Source of the DNA: Linnemannia schmuckeri | Lineage: Eukaryota; Mortierellomycota; Mortierellomycetes; Mortierellales; Mortierellaceae | Direction: 5' to 3' | DNA: 64,000 bases | Assembly: GCA_029449235.1 (NCBI GenBank) | Contig: JANATG010000006.1 | Location: forward strand, 1,488,001 to 1,552,000 | Shown: positions 22,232 to 33,830 of the stretch, piece by piece | Layout: each line of letters begins with the position of its first letter | How positions within the stretch are numbered: the first letter of the stretch is position 1 | The notes under the pieces: model-generated | Databases searched by the model: none | Told to the model about the DNA's origin: nothing | The model's input: only the letters and a program-made list of their open reading frames with translations | Program-made: the position numbers and the translations under genes

Positions 22232-22233
<2 letters not shown>

Positions 22234-22584
22234 GGGATTAACGCTTGCTCAGGGCCGTTTGGCATGTAGTCCTTTACCGAAAAGTCTTGACCTTCCCTTG
22301 CTTGCCCTTATTTTTTTTTCTTGTTCACCACCTCACTACTTATTCTTGTTGTTGTTCATTCTTCCTCCTATTCTCGATACAAGCAACAACGAACAGCGAT
22401 TAATGCCTAAGTTCCTCGTTAAGGTCAATTTTCGTAGCTCTTCTTGCGGACAACAATTCATCTTTCATACGCAAATAAGATACAGGGAGACAGATAATTG
22501 ACAACAATCTAGAGGCGCAGGATGCACTGATACGACAACAACTAAGCAGCAAGGCTCCTCTGAGACGATACCATCTCGTTACCG

Positions 22585-23001
22585 CTAACAGCAGCCTCCT
22601 TCCCCTCTTCTCCAGTTTTTTTTAGCTTGTCTCTCTTCCCCGCACTTCTTCCCCTCTCTTTCGTTGCCATTTTCTCGGTCTTCCTTGAAGTCGTGTTGCT
22701 TGAACCGACCACCTGTCACGGAACCAACTACTTGTAAGTATTCAAAACCTTTGCTTGAAGGGTTGCTTCGGGATTTGGACTTTTGCACTGGCGCTCGATG
22801 GGATGCTTCATCGTCATTGAAGAGGCCCTGGCTTAACCTGACGTTTCCTGGACTTACGGCCTGGATCACATTGAGAGGTTCGGAGGCATCGCTGACGGAC
22901 GGATCGAGAAAAGGCCCTTTCTTTCTTGTTTCTCTTTTCCTCCCCTCCTGTTCTTCACAGACCTTCATGATAACGAACCTCCCTCTGTCTTCAAGAACCA
23001 T
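22585..23001 (-). CDS. Doubtful 138-aa reading frame
   Basis: Minus-strand frame of 138 codons, rich in Glu, Arg, Lys and Ser, with a central less biased stretch (SDASEPLNVIQAVSPGNVRL). I recognise no family, and an open frame also runs on the opposite strand, so this may be chance or an old exon. Kept only as a candidate. Confidence 0.18.
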   Translation of the reverse strand: MVLEDRGRFVIMKVCEEQEGRKRETRKKGPFLDPSVSDASEPLNVIQAVSPGNVRLSQGLFNDDEASHRAPVQKSKSRSNPSSKGFEYLQVVGSVTGGRFKQHDFKEDRENGNEREGKKCGEERQAKKNWRRGEGGCC

Positions 23002-23232
23002 TTGCTGCTAGGGAGACTACCTCGAGCTGGGTGATTTGCTTGGGCGCGTGAAAAGGCCTTTCGCCGCCCTTGCAAAGAGCTTGGCAGGTTATATAACAGC
23101 CATCTGGGTAGTTTCTAGGAATTCGGTCTTGGATGCTGGGATCACGCCACTAAGAAGCACTCGGTTCCAAAGTGGACTATGTGAGGACAGAGGGGTCCTC
23201 CTCTCTTCTCTTTTCAACCTTTTCTTTTTTCA

Positions 23233-23236
<4 letters not shown>

Positions 23237-23266
<30 letters not shown>
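23237..23266 (+). repeat. Poly(T) tract, 30 T
   Basis: Uninterrupted T run in non-coding DNA. I could not attach it to an inserted element. Confidence 0.9.
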
Positions 23267-23267
<1 letters not shown>

Positions 23268-25285
23268 GCTTGTCCTTTCTCTTTTTCATACCTTTCTTCA
23301 TAACTACCCCTCTCTCGTTATTGAATAACGAGGAACGGATATCAATACAGGCAAGTCACTGAAAACTTGCTGAAGTATGAATGAAATGAACATGTGCCTC
23401 GCGTGTTTCGTGTTTTGTTTATCTTTCGTTTACGCCTTTTTTTTTCTCCTATTAACTTTCATCAGATAGCAGTAGCGTCTCTCATCCTCGTACACAAGCG
23501 ACCAGATGAAGGCTTTTCAATCTTAAAGGAGCTGGACAAGAAGAATCAAGGAGGACAACTTTTGTAGCGGGGAGAGGAGTCTAAGTGCAAGAACGGGACG
23601 ACGTGATGATCGATCGGAGTGGTGGCGCATGGACATTGAGAGACGGAGACAAGTCGTGTCGAGACATGCCAAACTTAGACGTGGTTTGATTGAAGGCTTG
23701 AGTTCACATGTTTTGTTTAGACCTATCAAAAGCCAGCAATTAAGACAACAGGACGTAACACAATATACATTACCGGAAAACTACATAGATAACGAGAGTA
23801 CGGATACAAGTTTTGATTATTGTTACCGAGTATGTCTGCAACCTTTTCAGGGAGACATTGTTTCTCCACAAAAAAAAGAGCACAAGCCAGGTTATGCAAA
23901 GGAGTATCTCTGATTGACATTATGGTCACTCATCTTTTTTTGACGAAGGGAAAACAAGGGGTGGTTTTGTGTTTTTAATATTTCTTTCCAAAAGGGGATG
24001 AGGATGATCGAAATCACACGCGTAAATAAGGGGCGTGTGTGTTTTTTTTTGTTGGGATGAGGTAGAGGGTGAAGACATCGAAAGGATGGAGGGGAAAAAG
24101 TTGGTAAAGTCAGTTGGCCACTCAGTTGACCGCACGTCCTCTTGGCCTGCGCTGTACCCTCAAAAGTGTGCGAAGAAAGTGGGAAAAGGCCAATGTCCTT
24201 CGAAAAGGCAAAAGGTTGGCTTGGAGAGATGCCTTAGTTTGTGAGGGGTGGGAGTCAGGCGAGAAGGAAAAAAGAAGGCACAAGGTGCGCGAGAGAGCGA
24301 GTGGTCCATTGTGATTTGGTGGCAACAACAAAGTAAACTTTGTTCCGAACAAAGCAACAAAAAATAAATAAATTGTACCTGACAATGACGAGAGTTTTGT
24401 GTAGTTGTGAATTGAGCATGCTCAGCAATGTTCAAAAGTGTCGCCAATATCGATGCTGACGGAAACATGGAAGAACTCTTGGTGGTGCAAGGCTGCTTCC
24501 CATCGAACTACAAGGTGGCAGTGAGCAAAGAAGAGAAGAGCAAGCTTGGCTAGTTAGTGAGTGAGCGAGCTAGTGTGCGTAGTGTGTGTCTCGTATGTGC
24601 CCCTTTCCCCTTGCTTTCTTTCCTTTGTCCATCACCATCATCCTCACCCCTTTGCTTGCAAGCCTGCCTCTATACAACTCAGCTATTCTCATATCCAATA
24701 TGCCTCTCCCCCCTAACTCTCTTTTCTGTATGGGTATCTCTTCACTTTTGCACTCTTTACTCTGCACATAAGGCACCAGCAACAACAGCGTCAATGAGTG
24801 CCATTTTGAAGCATAAATAGACACAGGCAAGCAAACAGTGATGCAAAAAAATAAAATAAAATCAGAGGGTATATTTTGTCTGCAACATGCCCCATGGTGT
24901 CGGAACACTTTCTTCTCTTATTTCCTTTCTCTGAACTTTTCTGCACCCTTCTTCCTTCCTTTCTTTCTTCCGTTTTCTTTTCCTTCCCTTCCCTTCTTCT
25001 CCCGTTTCTTTCCTTTCCCTTTCTCCCTCCTGCCTCTTCTTCTCTCCCACTCCCATTCGCTCATTGACATCCATCACATCCCTTGTCCTAATTTTGGATT
25101 CATTCCTTTTCTTTTTTTCTCCGCCACAGCACCTCTTCCAGCCTGGATACGCCTTCTTCCTCTCGTTTTTCCACCCTTGTCTCACCATAACTTCGCCCGA
25201 CTCTCAAACACTCAAACCTCTCGACCTTCCACCTTTTTGACGTCCCGCTTCCCCACTGTCTCTTACTCCAGCAACCAATATTTCC

Positions 25286-26345
25286 ATGGATACACCATCA
25301 TCGCATCCCACTGGCGAATCGTCGCCTACGTTGTCAACAGTAACACTATATAAAGACAGCAACGACTCGCTATCAACAGCCTCGTCCGACACTCTCTGGA
25401 CCTCCGCGTCTGCTTCGTCGTCATCCTCGTCACTCTTCTCCAACACACAGGCACACAGCAACAGCAATAATAGCAACAAGTATAATAAGGAGGCACACGA
25501 CGATGACAACGACAGCAGGGACACTGACTCTGATTTAGACAGCACTACTCCTACTCTTTTGCCCACCTCCTTATTCCTCGTCAAGAACAACAATACCAAT
25601 GATTACTCCAAAGGCGACTATTCAATCGCCATGGACAATGATAATTGTACATCAATTATTATCAACCACAGCGCACCATATACACCAAGTCTGCCCTCGG
25701 AACTGATCCTATTTATGTTCAAGTTTTTGGCGGCAGCGCAGGATCTTCGGTCCGCAATCTTGGTCTGCAAACTGTGGTGCAGCTGTGGGATGGATCTCTT
25801 GTGGTCCAAGCCCACCCTCTTGGCCCTACCCGTCGCAGAACGAATGGTCCAGACAATGTCTCTACCAAACACCATCTTCCCTTACGCCAACTACATCCGT
25901 CGACTCAACCTGTCGTTTATAGCACCAGATGTGACCGATCCAATATTGTTCCAGTTTGCATCCTGTGTTCGACTCGAGCGACTTCTTCTTGCAGGGAGCA
26001 ACAAGGCAACAATAGCAGGGCTGCAGCGTGTGCTCTCTGGATGTCCAGGACTATACTCCCTTGACCTGTCTGACATTCCTGCGGTGACGGATGCATTGAT
26101 CGAGTATGTGGCGGAAAAGTGCCCCCGACTGCACACGCTCTATGTCGGGTCCTGTTCTTCTCTTACCGATGGCTCTATTGTCAAGCTTGCTACAAACTGT
26201 CCTCAACTCAAGCGGGTATGTGTGATGCAAAAATGTATATGCATACACGTTGGTTCTTTTTTATTTTGTTGATTGGGGTGTAAGATGCGACTCGTACGAT
26301 CTGCGATGATTTCCATGCGAGAAAAAAGCAGAGACCTAGATGGAT

Positions 26346-26383
<38 letters not shown>

Positions 26384-28301
26384 GTTTTTTTGTCTTTGTT
26401 TATTTATTTTTTTTTGTTGAGGAAAGAGAGGAGAGACAGAGAGATCTGATTTGAATATGTTTGTGGTTTGTTGGGTGAGGGATGTTAGTCCTGCATCCGA
26501 TCTTGTTTCTTTTTTCTTTTCTCTTTCTCCTACCAATTCATTGCTTGCATCGTTGCCAGAACAAGGAAAAAGGAAACTGTATCTGGCTTTATGTGTAGAG
26601 TTGGGGAGCAATGGATGACCTGACTGAGCTGACCTTATGACCTTTCTTTCCCCTTGTTACAAATAGATCAAGCTGAGCCAGTGTACTCTGTTGACCGATC
26701 GTGCTGTCCTTGCCCTGACTGAGCATTGCCCTCACCTGATCGAGATCGACTTAACCAACTGCAGCCTAATGACAGATACCGCTATCCAGTCCGTCTTTGA
26801 ATCCCTGTCCCAGATCCGCGACATCAACATGACCCTCCTCACCCACCTTACCAACGCAGCCTTTTCATCCATCGACCCCAAAACGCACCGCTTCGAACAG
26901 CTCAGAGTCCTCAACTTCACCTCCTGCGCCAATATCACCGATGAAACGCTCCTCAAAATCATCCCCGCTGCCCCACGATTGAGGAGTCTGGCCCTCACAA
27001 AGTGCGACAAGATCACCGACACCGGTGCAAGTGTCATCAAGACACTGGGCAAACATCTTCATTACTTGCATCTGGGTCATTGCGCAAAGATTACAGATCG
27101 ACTTATCGTGGGACTTTCTCAACACTGCACCCGAATCAGGTATCTGGATTTGGCGTGTTGCACAAAAATCACCGACACGTCTATCTTTGCCCTGGCACAA
27201 CTGCCCAAGCTTCGTCGAATTGGACTCGTCAAATGCTCAAACATCACCGACTACGGTATCTACGCCATACTGGTCTCCCAAATCCTGCCCCAGACACTTG
27301 AGCGCGTCCATCTGTCGTACTGTGTCAACCTGTCGGATACCGCAATTGCTTCCCTGGTCACTCAGTGCCGCAAATTGACCCACCTGTCTCTTACCGGAGT
27401 CCCGGCCTTTATTTGGCCGCGTTATCAGATGTTCTGCCGAGCTCCACCACCCGAGTTTACGGCGCACCAGCGGGAAGTGTTTTGCGTGTTTTCAGGAAAG
27501 GGTGTTCGGGATCTGAGAAAGTACATGCATGAGAATGTGACGATTGCACCGGCGCCAGCTAACTTGGCCAATATCCGGGCTAGTTACAGGATGATGAGCT
27601 CGGCAGTATCGTCGATGTTAGCTGCACCAGAAGGAGTAGAGGGACCTGACGCTGCGGTGTCATTGCCGCCTTTCCCCGAGGAAGCAGCGCTTTGGGTGCA
27701 GATGGGCGCAGCTGTTGGGGTAGCGCCGGGCGAGCCTGTGGCAATAGACATAGTGACACCATTGTCAGCGGATGAACAAGGAGTTGATGGAGGAGCCGAA
27801 GGTGAACCTATGCCATTGGCCTTGCAGGGCTTCCAAGAGCTGGAAAACATGGGTCAGGACTTGCAGGACAATATGGAAGGCGTCATCATGAGCGAGCAGG
27901 ATCCACTTGCAGGAGTCGCAGCGACCACAATGGTAGTGCAGCCATCGTCAGCCTTAGAATCCTCAGGCCCGCTGGTATTTCGGAGCGGTGGAGGGCAGAG
28001 TTCTGCGTTTCGGAATATTGTGTCGCCCGACGATGGCGATGGATTTCCTTCTCTTCAGCATCCAGGCCACAGCCACCATTGTCTTCAAGGTCACCGAGAA
28101 CTGGAACTGGGTGGCGGATCGAGCCTTATGGAGGTGGATTCTGGACAGGAGACCATCGGTGACGACTGTTCACGCGTACCCAGTCCCGGCACATTAGCAA
28201 AGTCGCTGAATCGAGAGGGCGAGGGGAGTGGAGCGGGCAGCGCTAGTCCTGCGGAGGAGGAGGAAGAGGATGGCGATGATGATGACGACGACGACTTTTG
28301 A
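25286..28301 (+). CDS. GRR1-like F-box/LRR protein (SCF ubiquitin ligase adaptor)
   Basis: Two exons, 25286-26215 and 26667-28301, in phase across a 451-base GT-AG intron; 854 aa. The Ser/Asn-rich N-terminus is followed by an F-box at about residues 134-176 (PSLPSELILFMFKFL, AILVCKLW, LLWSKP), then at least 12 cysteine-containing leucine-rich repeats to about residue 545 (repeated LTDxx/ITDxx and CPxLxxL, for example CPRLHTLYVGSCSSLTDGSI and LACCTKITDTSIFALAQL). It ends with an acidic Glu/Asp tail. This matches yeast Grr1 and FBXL2/20-like proteins, which bring phosphorylated substrates to SCF for ubiquitination in nutrient and cell-cycle control. It is shorter than yeast Grr1. The YQMFCRAPPPEFTAHQREVF block after the repeats also resembles the Grr1 group. 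The intron carries a 33-T tract. Confidence 0.88.
26350..26382 (+). repeat. Poly(T) tract, 33 T, inside GRR1-like intron
   Basis: Uninterrupted T run in the middle of the intron, about 285 bases before the acceptor, so probably too far away to be the functional polypyrimidine tract. Confidence 0.9.
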
Positions 28302-28738
28302 ACAGCAGAATTTAGTACGAAAGGCGTAGACACACAATTGATGGATAAAACATCATGTATTCATGCGAGCCCTTCTTCTTTGGTGCTGATGTCATTACAG
28401 CCACATCAGAGACCCTGGGCTTAGACATATTTTAATTCTTTGCGGGAGTGTACAAGGTCACTGGCGTACTAAAAAAAGAGAAATGTACGAATACCCTCTC
28501 TGCTTTTCTTGATTCCTTTTTTTTTCTTTCATTCTGATTCAACCTACATTCATCATTACCTCTACAACCAAGAACAACAAATAACACGAAAAAACACACG
28601 TTAAAGGTTCGCGTTCTGATTCACTTCGTGAATCACATCTGACCAACACCCATTGCCATCTCCGTTCATGCTTGTTCACCGAATCAACTCAAAGTCTAAA
28701 AAAGCAACTCTTCCTTTCTTTAAAAAACTGTAGAAACA
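28302..28738. other. Spacer between GRR1-like and PP2-like genes
   Basis: 3' flank of the GRR1-like gene and T/C- and A-rich upstream region of the next gene. No gene seen. Confidence 0.5.
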
Positions 28739-29736
28739 ATGGCAATCGTATATGCTGACGAACTCCATATCGCACACCTCGACGACGAATCGGCGCCCAA
28801 GGCCCCCGTCAAAATCTCGACATTCGAGAAATCCCACTGGAAGATCGTGCCTCACCCGGTCCAACCTCACGTCGGCCCAAAAGTCGCTGAACTTACCTCC
28901 GTATGGTGGTTGGATGTGACCGCCGTGTTTTCACAGGCGACGAGCAACGCGCCAACCAAGGCGGGTCGGTATAAAGTCGAGTGGCGGATGAACTTGAATG
29001 TTGCCGAGACGGATAATGTGGTTGTCGGAACTGAGTTCCGTGCCATCACCTTCCGTAAAGACGAGGTTTGTCCATCTTTTTTTCCCCCTCTATAGTTCGT
29101 GCCAAAGAAAAAGAACTTTATGTACGTATATGACTTGGTTTCTCACAAGTTTCTATTCTATCTCTTCCTTTCTTTCGAAAAAGGAGCCAAATTCACAAGT
29201 GGTCCAAGAGAGAGACCCAGCGATATGGTTCAAACCCCAAACGCTCCAGGAATTCATGTCCCACACCGATCGCCCAAATTCTGTCCCAGCACTTCCCAAA
29301 TCCCTCCAACAGGCCAACGAGCTCAAACAGCGAGCTGGAAATTATGATCCTGATAATCAGGGATTCTTTACGTTGACGTTGCCGGGGGAGGTTATCTTGC
29401 AGGAGGATCCTGGCGAAGGTGGTGGGAGTGAGGGTAATGTTTTGGTTCAGATGCGAAACCATGACAAGTAAGTTACTGTGTTGGATTGGATTGGACGGAA
29501 GGAGGGACGAGAGACGATATTTGAAGAGGGGCGTGGGATTGGACGAAGGAGACCGACTGAAACTAAGGAGGAAAGGGCTGTGCGGTAGTGTGGGAAGAAA
29601 AACAAGAAAAACAATGCGGATTATCCTTGAAGATGCTTACACGCAAAATAACCATCCACCTCTCTCTTTCAATATGAATAGGACTGTAAAGATGGGGATG
29701 CATATCGAGTACGTCAAGTTGGTTCCCGCCAAGTAA
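28739..29736 (+). CDS. PP2-like (phloem protein 2 fold) protein, 221 aa
   Basis: Three exons, 28739-29065, 29184-29467 and 29682-29736, all GT-AG and in phase. The protein looks like the PP2 / Nictaba-like domain (PF14299), a carbohydrate-binding beta fold best known from plants: a W in the first strand (SHWKIVPHPVQP), then ELTSVWWLDVTAVF, then GRYKVEWRMNL, and at the end FFTLTLPGEVILQED followed by VLVQMRNHDKTVKMGMHIEY. The order of these blocks (W, WLD/E, Y-x-x-x-W, late G-E-(F/V), final K-x-G-x-x-I-E-Y) fits the family. No signal peptide or membrane helix, so cytosolic or nuclear. Binding specificity is unknown; a divergent unrelated beta protein is the alternative. Confidence 0.62.
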
Positions 29737-29919
29737 ACCAACAGGAATTTCTTCTCTCTCTCCCCTCTCCTCTTTTCTCTCACTCTCAATGGCACGGAAC
29801 GATACTTGGCAACAGACGCAATGATCATATGAGGGTTTATTCTTTTTTCTTCGCAGTAAAAATCCACATTTCAAAAACTCCAGTGCTTTCTGTTATTATT
29901 TCTTTTGGATCCTTAATAT

Positions 29920-31554
29920 TTACAGGATACGGACAGGAGCAGGCTTGTATCGTTGACGACGCGAAGACCCTTGAGAGTTCATATTCATGTGCATATTGAT
30001 CGCCGCCAACTCGAGAGGATCTTGGTTCTGGAAAAAGTATGACTGCCCTCCAAGACCGATGGCTTGTTGTTGCGGGGATAAAGAAGGCGGCTGCTGGAAT
30101 TGACCCATAAGACTAGCGTAGTTTGGTGGAGACAGCGGGGACCCGGGCCCTACAGAGGAAAGAGATGATGCTGAGGATGAGGAGAGGGATGAAGGTGGGG
30201 ATGAGGACAAGCTGTTGATCAAGGCTGGGAGGTTGTTGACACTGCTGCCGCTATGTATAGGGCTTGCGGGCCCGGTCGACATGGCGGCTGTCATTGCTGC
30301 ATATTCCATGAGCTCGTGGGTCAACGGAATAGCAATCGGTGATGTGACAAACCCACCACTACCATTACCCAAAGGGCTCTGATAACCCAAGTGTTGCTGC
30401 TGCTGTTGCTGCTGCTGTTGGTAGGTCTGTTGGACGTGCTGGTACAGTTGTCGTTGGTAGGCGGTCAATTGCTGCATGGCCTGCTGTTGCTGTTGGAAGG
30501 TCTTGCCTCGACGAAGGACAGGCATACTTGCAGACCGTGACTGGCCATTGACACCGCCTGAACGACCATTCCGACCATGACCATGTCGACCTCCCTTCCC
30601 TCCACCATTCGCCATACCTCCTGCGCCTTCTCCTGTTCCGATAGTTCCAAGACTTACTCGACGGTCAATGGATTGTGATGTACCACCGTATTGCTGTCGA
30701 AGTTGCTGGAGGTGTTGCTGCTGCTGGTCACGGTGGAACTGTTCTCCATGACTGGATCGGGCCTCGACCTGGTTACCAAAAAGTTGCGCCAGCTCGAGCA
30801 GTCCCATCTTCGTACCACGACTTTCCCGATGTTCCTGAACGCGACCCCAGTAGTCCTGACTGGCACCTACACCCGTATGGCTGTATCGCCTCTGCTGCTG
30901 CCCTTGTTGGAATAGACCGCCAGCATCGGTCTTAAGAAACAAATTGTTCTGGTTGTTCTGCTCTTCCTGAGCAGCAGCAAACGCAAGTTCATTTTCCATG
31001 CGCCTCATAAACCCCGTCAACTGCGCAAACTGAACCGGACACTCCTTCGCAAAGCCCGCCATCAATTGAACAAAACACTGTTCGTCCCTCGCCCGTAACT
31101 CCTGTAACCGTGTCAAAAACTCTATCTGGGCCTGTCGTTGCGCTCGCTGGGCTTCAGCGGCTTGAAAGAATGCCCAGGGACCTGGAACGAAGTGAGCTGG
31201 AGAGGGAGTTGGGGCAAAGAGAGTAGTAGGCGGGTCGAGTTCCATCATTGAGGGTTCGCGACGGAGAGCGCGGATGGAGGGGAGGTCAATGTCCATGAAG
31301 GATTTGTGCCCTCGAGTTGTTGTCTGCCGACGGAGGAGTGCTGGTGGGCGGTTATGCCCATGGTTATTGTTGTGGGTGTGGTGGAGGGGTCCTCCTGGAG
31401 ATTGTGCGGTTGGTATTGTGGAGTAGTCGTTGTTGAGGCCTAGGCCAAGGAGGGAACCATGGCGGTTGCGGAGGTCGATGGGGCGACGTTTCCGGTAGGC
31501 TGTTGGGGCGTGTTTGAGGATTGCTAGTTTTGACTGGCCGAGCTGAGGTTTCAT
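29920..31554 (-). CDS. Gln-rich low-complexity protein of unknown function (544 aa)
   Basis: Single-exon frame on the minus strand from an ATG at 31552-31554. I do not recognise it. Only one part looks folded: a helical, coiled-coil-like block at about residues 126-200 (WAFFQAAEAQRAQRQAQIEF and later FMRRMENELAFAAAQEEQ). The rest is Gln-rich (runs near residues 225, 270, 350 and 385), Gly/His-rich and Ser/Pro-rich. The N-terminus (KLAILKHAPTAYRKRRPIDL) and the last residues (RRQRYKPAPVRIL) are basic. Such composition is common in fungal transcriptional or RNA-granule proteins; that is a guess. It is convergent with the PP2-like gene, about 180 bases apart. Confidence 0.65.
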   Translation of the reverse strand: MKPQLGQSKLAILKHAPTAYRKRRPIDLRNRHGSLLGLGLNNDYSTIPTAQSPGGPLHHTHNNNHGHNRPPALLRRQTTTRGHKSFMDIDLPSIRALRREPSMMELDPPTTLFAPTPSPAHFVPGPWAFFQAAEAQRAQRQAQIEFLTRLQELRARDEQCFVQLMAGFAKECPVQFAQLTGFMRRMENELAFAAAQEEQNNQNNLFLKTDAGGLFQQGQQQRRYSHTGVGASQDYWGRVQEHRESRGTKMGLLELAQLFGNQVEARSSHGEQFHRDQQQQHLQQLRQQYGGTSQSIDRRVSLGTIGTGEGAGGMANGGGKGGRHGHGRNGRSGGVNGQSRSASMPVLRRGKTFQQQQQAMQQLTAYQRQLYQHVQQTYQQQQQQQQQHLGYQSPLGNGSGGFVTSPIAIPLTHELMEYAAMTAAMSTGPASPIHSGSSVNNLPALINSLSSSPPSSLSSSSASSLSSVGPGSPLSPPNYASLMGQFQQPPSLSPQQQAIGLGGQSYFFQNQDPLELAAINMHMNMNSQGSSRRQRYKPAPVRIL

Positions 31555-32521
31555 TTTTGAAGGAAGGAAAGTTATTTCAAGTTTTTGTTTTAGTGAGCTA
31601 TGTGTGTAGCTATGAATGGAATGAAAGTGAAGTAGAGAGCTACGATAGGTGAATGAGGAAGTAAAGAGTTGAAGGAAGGTATGAAGAAAAGAAAATTGCT
31701 TTGTGTAAAATATAAGAGAGAGGAAAGTTTTATGTAAACGTTATGGATTGAACAAAACAAGAGATAAAGGAAGAGGAATTGTGTGCAGAGGTGAACGAAA
31801 GGTGAGTGAGGATAAAAGAAAAGGACAAAAAAAGATAGGGGAATGAGAGGAAGGATGATAGAAAGAGGAAAGGCGAAAGAAGGGGAGAGAAAGAGCGTGG
31901 GGATGAGTGGAACGAAGGGAAAGGAGGGGGTCAAAGAGACGAACAAACGAACGAACAGGACGAGTTGCATGAATAGGGCGTCAATGCAAAAGAAAGGAGA
32001 AGAGGAGGACAAGGGAACTCTGAGAAAGGATGAATCCGGACCATCATTTCTTGTATCTTGTGTACCCTGCCCTACTCGTGCATATCTGCTGCGTTTTGGA
32101 CATGGGGCATGGAGTGGATTGAATCGGTGATGTGATGTGGAACATTCTCGTCTGGTATGGCAACTGTCAATTGGGCAATTGGATTTGGACCCACGCAATT
32201 TGCCCTTTGCCACCATTTTGACACTAGTAGGTGGATAGTGGCAAATGCTGCATTCGCTCTTGCAGGGACGCCTGAGGAGAGGAACAGTTACGTTGCTGAT
32301 GTAGTCATCCCTTGTTGTGTATTAGAGTTTGCCGATGAAGACAAAGTCGCGTCGCGTTAAAAAAAACCCCACTGTCATGAAACATAGAGCAGAAAGAGGA
32401 GGAAAAAAAGAAAACGCCGACCGAAGGAACATATGAGGGTCTTGCTGGCTGACAATAAATAAAAAAAAGAGTAGAATAAGAAACGGCTGGTGAGATGGAC
32501 ATCTTAATGAGCAATAGCGCA

Positions 32522-32525
<4 letters not shown>

Positions 32526-32556
<31 letters not shown>
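32526..32556 (+). repeat. Poly(T) tract, 31 T
   Basis: Uninterrupted T run in intergenic DNA. Confidence 0.9.
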
Positions 32557-33657
32557 CCTTCGCTCTTCTTTCCAGACGACATGCCTTTTTGGTCTTTTGC
32601 CAAGCCAGACAAAATGCTATCGGATAAATTACAATGAAGAGTTGAAAACAATGGTTCGTGTATGGGCATACGGTATGGTCATGTCCACCTGTTGCTGGAT
32701 GCAACCAGGTACTCTTTCACTGTCCTTCGTTCTCATTTTCATCCATCTTTGTATTATGGAAAGTATACACTTGCCAGAGATGGTTCCTTTCTTCGTCAAT
32801 CATTAATGTATTGCCTTGTTTTAACTGAATTTTCTTGCCACTCTTACCTCCAAAATGTTCAGATTCTATGCGATCTCAGTTTGAATAAGTAATGGCCTTT
32901 TCGTTTTCAATTCAGTCCTTTTTGTTTGCTTTTCTCTTTAATTGATGATATTGACATTGTTCTCCTTTCAGTCTGCCAACTATCCTTTTGAAATGATATT
33001 TTCATCTCGTACTAATAAGCCAGAGATCGATGCTACTCGAAGATTCTTGACCAAACGCGTCCTGCTTTAGCACAGGAAATGTGATCACTTATCAAATAGC
33101 ACCGTGGAAAAGTCGCGTTTCGGGCACAAAATCAAGGTACCAACAACTGACGACCTTCTCTAATGCTTTCTGTGCTTTATTTGTGCAAGTTGTTTGCATG
33201 GTTTCCTAAGAGTATAACGCGCATTTCTGACTCGATCTGGATATGACATCATCCAGTGGCTTAGAGGTTGTCTGTTGGACCCTCTATGTCAGTATTTTAA
33301 GTTCTCTCCCTCGTTTTTTTTTGTTGCTCTTCACTTGTTTCCTTCTCTGCACTCTGCTTCTCTAACTTTCATTCCGCTGCTTCGCCCTTTTCCTTCTGTT
33401 CATATTCTTCCCTTACTCTCATTACTCTCTCTATATTCTTACTCTCTTACTCTCTTACTCTCTTACTTTCTTCCTCTCTTTTATTCCCATTCTCTCATCG
33501 ACATCCACTCACCTATAAACATAAATAAAAAGCGACAAAAACGCACCTTTCTATACAGACAGCAGCCAATCAATCAAACCCTCTTTACTTTCCCTTTCCC
33601 TTTTACTTACAATCAATCTCACAATCAACCTTTTCACCACACAGGATATGCTTGCAT

Positions 33658-33673
33658 CCCCCCCCCCCCCCCC
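33658..33673 (+). repeat. Poly(C) tract, 16 C
   Basis: Uninterrupted C run about 160 bases before the first exon of the large pseudogene. It is the only long C run in the window and a place where sequencing length errors are likely. Confidence 0.85.
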
Positions 33674-33830
33674 TCCCCACTCTCTCCCTCTCCTTTATTG
33701 TTCGTTGTTCACTTGTTTGCCCATCGACACACACGCACATAAGCACACGAGGACTATTCGACTGAAGAAAGACTAACACAGCCCTTTTTTTTCTCGGGTG
33801 TCAACAGCTAGATACACGCAGATTCACAAG

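Larger units (their letters stand above)
22232..25285. other. Gene-poor region between LINE fragment and GRR1-like gene
   Basis: No firmly supported gene. It includes a doubtful 138-codon minus-strand frame (22585-23001), a 30-T run (23237-23266), a 94-codon plus-strand frame at 23629-23913 with no recognisable features, and from 24900 to 25285 a strong T/C-rich promoter or leader for the GRR1-like gene. Confidence 0.45.
31555..33830. other. Intergenic region with homopolymers and T/C-rich stretches
   Basis: 31555-32100 is GA-rich on the plus strand and probably the promoter of the minus-strand Q-rich gene. A 31-T run is at 32526-32556. TTACTC-type repeats lie at about 33419-33470, and a 16-C run at 33658-33673 sits in the T/C-rich leader of the next locus. 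Frames at 32157-32360, 32597-32892 and 33275-33742 have no support. Confidence 0.5.

Noticed and set aside
23629..23913. 94-codon plus-strand frame
   Set aside because: No recognisable motif, start context or splice support; left as intergenic.
24862..25188. Lys/Glu/Arg-rich minus-strand frame
   Set aside because: Complement of a T/C-rich promoter; composition only.
25204..25599. 131-codon minus-strand frame over the start of the GRR1-like gene
   Set aside because: It is antisense to the Ser/Asn-rich N-terminus and has only low-complexity sequence.
26335..26625. Possible retroposed insert in the GRR1-like intron, with ATGGATG on both sides and a T33 end
   Set aside because: The seven-base match is short and imperfect beyond that, and no element sequence is recognisable.
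33275..33742. 155-codon plus-strand frame, Ser/Phe/Leu-rich
   Set aside because: Translation of the T/C-rich leader of the following locus, including the C16 run.
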